Assembly (NCBI GenBank): GCA_016650435.1
Contig: JAENVT010000494.1
Coordinates: 1 to 8,293, forward strand
Source: Ilumatobacteraceae bacterium
GTDB lineage: Bacteria > Actinomycetota > Acidimicrobiia > Acidimicrobiales > Ilumatobacteraceae
Reading direction: 5' to 3'
DNA length: 8,293 bases
The notes beneath the pieces were generated by a model. It did not search any database and was not told the origin of the DNA. It saw nothing but the letters and a program-made list of their open reading frames with translations. This document shows, in pieces, positions 5,786 to 8,293 of this stretch (the first letter of the stretch is position 1; every line of letters starts with the position of its first letter). Made by a program: the position numbers and the translations under genes.

Positions 5786-8101
5786 TCAGGGATTGGTCGC
5801 GTCGACGATCGAACTCGCCTTGCGGTTCGAGAAGATGATCGCGGCGATCAGCACGGCCAGCGCGCCTGCGGCAATCGAGAAGCGAGCGCCGTCGTTGTTC
5901 CTCAAGCTGATGATCGCGGGCAGGATCAACAGCGAGACCAGGTTCATCACCTTGATCAAGGGATTCAGCGCCGGACCGGCCGTGTCTTTGAACGGGTCGC
6001 CGACCGTGTCGGCGATGACGGCTGCGCGATACGGATCGCTGCCCTTGCCGCCGTGGTGGCCGTCTTCGATGTACTTCTTCGAGTTGTCCCACGCACCACC
6101 CGCGTTCGACAGGTAGTTGGCCATCAACTGACCGACGAGGATGACCGCGGCCAGGAACGCGCCGAGGGCGAAGAAGTTGATGCCGAAGCCAACGATCACC
6201 GGCGTCAGCACCGCGAGCAGCGCCGGCGTGGCCAACTCGCGCAGCGATGCTTCGGTGCAGATGTCGATGACCGGGCCGTATTCCGGCAGCTTCTCGCCCC
6301 TCATGATCTTGCCGTCGGCGAACTGCTTGCGAACCTCTTGCACAACAACGCCGGCGGTGCGGCCAACGGCGCGGATGGCGAGCGCGCTGAACAAGAACGG
6401 AACAGAGCCACCGATCAGCAACCCGATGAACACCTTCGGATCCGCGACGTTGATCGGCAACAGATCGAACACGCCTCGCGATGTCTTCAACGCGGCGTCG
6501 ATCGTGTCCTGCGGCAGCAACTCGTTGACAGCGGTTTCGATGAAGCTGGCGAACAGCGCCACGGCGGCGATGACGGCCGAGCCGATGGCGAAGCCCTTGG
6601 TGACGGCCTTGGTCGTGTTGCCCACGGCGTCGAGGCTGACCATGATCCGCTCCGGCTCGCCATGGAACTCCCCGCTCATCTCGGCAATGCCGGCTGCGTT
6701 GTCGCTGACCGGGCCGAACGTGTCTTCGGAGACGATGATTCCGGTCGTGGCCAACATGCCCATGCCACACAGCGCGACGAGGTAGAACGAGAACTGCAGG
6801 TTGCCGCCACCCAGGGCGAGGGCAGCACCCAGAGCAATGGCGATGGCCAGCACGGCGTACACCGAACTCTCCATGCCGCTCGCCGTGCCGGCCAGAATCA
6901 CCGTTGCCGGGCCCGTCTCGGCCGCAGCGGCGATCTCCTGCACAGGCGAGTGGTGCGTCGCCGTGTAGTACTCGGTGAGACGACTGATGAGCTGAGCAAG
7001 AACGAGGCCGATCGCGACAGCGCCGAAGCACTTCCAACCGGCATTGCTGAAGTCGTTGCCGACGTAGACCAACGCGACGATGAACGTGCCGACGAGGGTC
7101 AGCGAACCGGCGACCAAGAAACCCTTGTTGATGGGCTTGAGGGCGTTGGTCTCGCCCTCCTTGGCCTTGACGAAGAAGATCCCGATGATCGAACCGACGA
7201 CGCCGATGGCGCGAGCGGCGAGCGGGAAGATGAGGCCGAGGGCCGGGTTGGCGCCGATCGATTTGAACGCGGCGACACCAAGGATGATCGAGGCAACGAG
7301 GGTGACCTCGTAGCTCTCGAACAGGTCGGCGGCCATGCCGGCGCAGTCGCCGACGTTGTCGCCGACGTTGTCGGCGATGGTCGCCGGGTTGCGCGGATCG
7401 TCCTCGGGGATGCCGGCTTCGACCTTGCCGACGAGGTCGGCACCGACGTCGGCTGCCTTGGTGAAGATGCCGCCGCCGACGCGGAGGAACAGTGCGAGCA
7501 GTGACCCGCCGAATCCGAAGCCGATGAGGATCACCGAGGATGTGTTTTGGAACAGGGCGATGATCGCGGTTGCACCGAGCAGGCCGAGGCCAACGGTGAA
7601 CATACCGGCCACGCCACCCGTACGGAATGCGATCGTGAGCGCCTTTGGCATTGATCCGGTCTTGGCGGCTGCGGCGGTGCGCACGTTGCCGCGCGTGGCC
7701 AGCGTCATACCGATGAGGCCGGTGGCTCCCGATGCAAAGCAGCCGAGGATGAATGCCAGGGTGCGCCACGTACCTGCCAGCCCGAAGCTCAACGCTTCAC
7801 TGCCGTCAGGCTTCTTGATCGCGGTCGAGGTGAGGAAGACGATCATTGCCAGCGGCACCAGGATCATGCCGATCGTCTTGAACTGACGACGAAGGTATGC
7901 GGACGCCCCCTCCTGGATCGCCTTGGCGATCTCCTTCATCTTCGGTGTGCCTTCGTCGTGCGCCATGACGTTCTTCGCCAAGAGAAGACCGACGACGATG
8001 GCCACAAGGGCCGCCACGCCGGACAGCAACAGCACCGCCCATTCTCCGCCTCTGAGGATGAAGTCTTGGTAGCCGCCTTCGGCGGCAATCAGTGATGACA
8101 C
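5786..8101 (-). CDS. hppA: Membrane-bound proton-translocating pyrophosphatase, K+-independent type
   Basis: Polytopic membrane enzyme that couples hydrolysis of pyrophosphate to pumping of H+ (Na+ in some relatives). Length from the GTG at 8101 is 771 aa, slightly above the usual 670-770. The pyrophosphate/Mg-binding signature DVGADLVGKVE lies at 218-228 and DNVGDNVGD at 244-252; the C-terminal acidic motifs NAGGAWDNSKKYIE (666-679) and DTVGDPFKDTAGPALNPL (698-715) are intact. In GNTTKAVTKG (494-503) the positions that are Ala and Gly in K+-dependent enzymes are Lys498 and Thr501, so this is the K+-independent class, which supports H+ as the pumped ion. The start is placed at GTG because GGAGAA lies 6 bases upstream and the N-terminal membrane helix starts about 20 residues later. 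The frame stays open to the right edge, but that part covers the promoter and a divergent start, and looks non-coding. The preceding gene is divergent, so hppA heads its strand block. Confidence 0.97.
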   Translation of the reverse strand: MSSLIAAEGGYQDFILRGGEWAVLLLSGVAALVAIVVGLLLAKNVMAHDEGTPKMKEIAKAIQEGASAYLRRQFKTIGMILVPLAMIVFLTSTAIKKPDGSEALSFGLAGTWRTLAFILGCFASGATGLIGMTLATRGNVRTAAAAKTGSMPKALTIAFRTGGVAGMFTVGLGLLGATAIIALFQNTSSVILIGFGFGGSLLALFLRVGGGIFTKAADVGADLVGKVEAGIPEDDPRNPATIADNVGDNVGDCAGMAADLFESYEVTLVASIILGVAAFKSIGANPALGLIFPLAARAIGVVGSIIGIFFVKAKEGETNALKPINKGFLVAGSLTLVGTFIVALVYVGNDFSNAGWKCFGAVAIGLVLAQLISRLTEYYTATHHSPVQEIAAAAETGPATVILAGTASGMESSVYAVLAIAIALGAALALGGGNLQFSFYLVALCGMGMLATTGIIVSEDTFGPVSDNAAGIAEMSGEFHGEPERIMVSLDAVGNTTKAVTKGFAIGSAVIAAVALFASFIETAVNELLPQDTIDAALKTSRGVFDLLPINVADPKVFIGLLIGGSVPFLFSALAIRAVGRTAGVVVQEVRKQFADGKIMRGEKLPEYGPVIDICTEASLRELATPALLAVLTPVIVGFGINFFALGAFLAAVILVGQLMANYLSNAGGAWDNSKKYIEDGHHGGKGSDPYRAAVIADTVGDPFKDTAGPALNPLIKVMNLVSLLILPAIISLRNNDGARFSIAAGALAVLIAAIIFSNRKASSIVDATNP

Positions 8102-8107
8102 CGGTCG

Positions 8108-8113
8108 TTCTCC
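8108..8113 (-). promoter_or_regulatory. Shine-Dalgarno site (GGAGAA) of hppA
   Basis: GGAGAA ends 6 bases before the GTG at 8101 and decides the start codon. It is the only convincing ribosome-binding site in the window, in contrast to the leaderless-looking genes downstream. Confidence 0.75.
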
Positions 8114-8167
8114 GGGAAACTCGGGCGCGCCCAACAGATGGGAAACGCTTGGTTGGCAAACGTGGAG

Positions 8168-8173
8168 AGTGTA
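8168..8173 (-). promoter_or_regulatory. Putative -10 element (TACACT) of the hppA promoter
   Basis: TACACT on the minus strand fits TAnnnT. A start near 8161 would give a leader of about 60 bases that carries the Shine-Dalgarno site, consistent with a leadered, well-translated gene. No clear -35 is visible about 17-20 bases upstream (only TTTCGCC-like sequence). Confidence 0.4.
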
Positions 8174-8208
8174 GGGACTTTGCGGGGCGTCCGGCGAAAC
8201 GATGACAG

Positions 8209-8218
8209 TTTCCGGAAA
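8209..8218. promoter_or_regulatory. Palindrome TTTCCGGAAA between divergent promoters, possible operator
   Basis: A perfect 10-bp palindrome lies between the putative hppA -10 (8168-8173) and the right-edge gene's -10 (8244-8249). With a one-base offset the flanks CGATGA (8200-8205) and TCGTCG (8221-8226) also pair in five of six positions. The location suits a regulator site acting on both directions, but a chance palindrome cannot be excluded. Confidence 0.3.
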
Positions 8219-8243
8219 GTTCGTCGGTTCCGTCCTGTGGGAG

Positions 8244-8249
8244 TACCGT
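8244..8249 (+). promoter_or_regulatory. Putative -10 element (TACCGT) of a leaderless promoter for the right-edge ORF
   Basis: TACCGT is followed by six bases (CCACGG) and then GTG at 8256, with ATG in frame directly after. The spacing equals that seen at dedA and the ROK kinase. Confidence 0.4.
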
Positions 8250-8255
8250 CCACGG

Positions 8256-8293
8256 GTGATGGCACAGGCAGTCTCAACGCGCGGCCCCGTCAC
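8256..8293 (+). CDS. Start of an unidentified divergent gene (partial; continues beyond the right edge)
   Basis: Only 12 codons and two bases are visible, reading (V)MAQAVSTRGPV from GTG at 8256 or ATG at 8259, which are adjacent and in the same frame. The case rests on the upstream TACCGT at leaderless spacing and on the fact that the hppA promoter region needs a neighbour on this side. Nothing in 11-12 residues identifies a product. It would diverge from hppA with about 154 bp between the start codons. Confidence 0.4.
   Translation, partial: MMAQAVSTRGPV

Noticed and set aside
5772..7769. A 665-codon minus-strand open frame and a 574-codon plus-strand open frame (5780-7504) within hppA
   Set aside because: Both overlap the full-length, motif-complete hppA and translate to Arg/His-rich or Asp/Glu/Arg-rich sequence without recognisable domains, typical shadows in GC-rich DNA.
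8114..8146. Direct repeat GGGAAAC (8114-8120, 8140-8146) and palindrome GGGCGCGCCC (8123-8132) in the hppA leader
   Set aside because: Short, not clearly arranged as a switch or operator, and expected now and then in GC-rich sequence; no riboswitch class recognised.
8102..8293. In-frame extension of hppA to the right edge (about 64 extra residues)
   Set aside because: A good Shine-Dalgarno precedes the GTG at 8101, a -10 candidate lies inside the extension, and the extra residues are not membrane-like or similar to known N-termini of the family.
1..8293. tRNA, rRNA, CRISPR, transposon or attachment-site signals
   Set aside because: I looked along both strands and saw no CCA-ending cloverleaf, spaced repeat array, terminal inverted repeats or transposase/integrase coding; all long frames are accounted for by chromosomal-type genes.

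Overview
The window is about 8.3 kb of GC-rich DNA, tightly packed with ordinary chromosomal genes. It most resembles an actinobacterium, and I would guess the Acidimicrobiia/Ilumatobacter side of the phylum. The reasons are a DUF3097 protein (a family I know from Actinobacteria), an Fpg-like glycosylase of the actinobacterial type, a small SCP2-like protein, a DUF4349 lipoprotein, GTG starts, and several genes that look leaderless. The lineage is inferred from protein character only; there is no rRNA or other marker here. I see no transposase, phage gene, CRISPR array, tRNA or rRNA.

Layout from left to right. (i) A minus-strand block: an SCP2-like protein (1490-1882), a divergent Fpg/Nei-family DNA glycosylase (644-1480) 9 bp downstream of it, then a 95-bp gap with an unusual repeated inverted motif, then deoD-type purine nucleoside phosphorylase (starts at 548 and runs off the left edge). 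(ii) A plus-strand pair: an uncharacterised protein (1907-2548) and a DUF3097 protein (2545-3357), joined by a 4-base GTGA overlap. This pair diverges from the SCP2 gene with only 24 bp between the start codons. (iii) A minus-strand block: hppA, a K+-independent-type membrane pyrophosphatase (5786-8101), a DedA membrane protein (5139-5762), a ROK/polyphosphate-glucokinase-like kinase (4330-5100) and a DUF4349 lipoprotein (3230-4282). The DUF4349 gene converges on the DUF3097 gene and the two overlap tail to tail by 128 bp. (iv) At the right edge, a divergent plus-strand ORF probably begins at 8256. No stretch longer than about 160 bp lacks a gene.

How the genes fit together: hppA couples pyrophosphate hydrolysis to ion export, and the ROK kinase may use polyphosphate or ATP to phosphorylate a sugar, so block (iii) has a loose phosphate-energy theme alongside two envelope proteins. 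Block (i) combines base-excision repair with purine salvage. These links are inference.

The most informative signals are non-coding. A TAnnnT hexamer ends exactly 6-7 bases before the start codon of four genes (deoD, ROK kinase, dedA, right-edge ORF) and 11 bases before a fifth, a signature of leaderless transcription; hppA alone has a clear Shine-Dalgarno site. There is also a three-copy ACACTCG/CGAGTGT motif upstream of deoD that can fold in two mutually exclusive ways. I did not find a convincing new multi-gene system.
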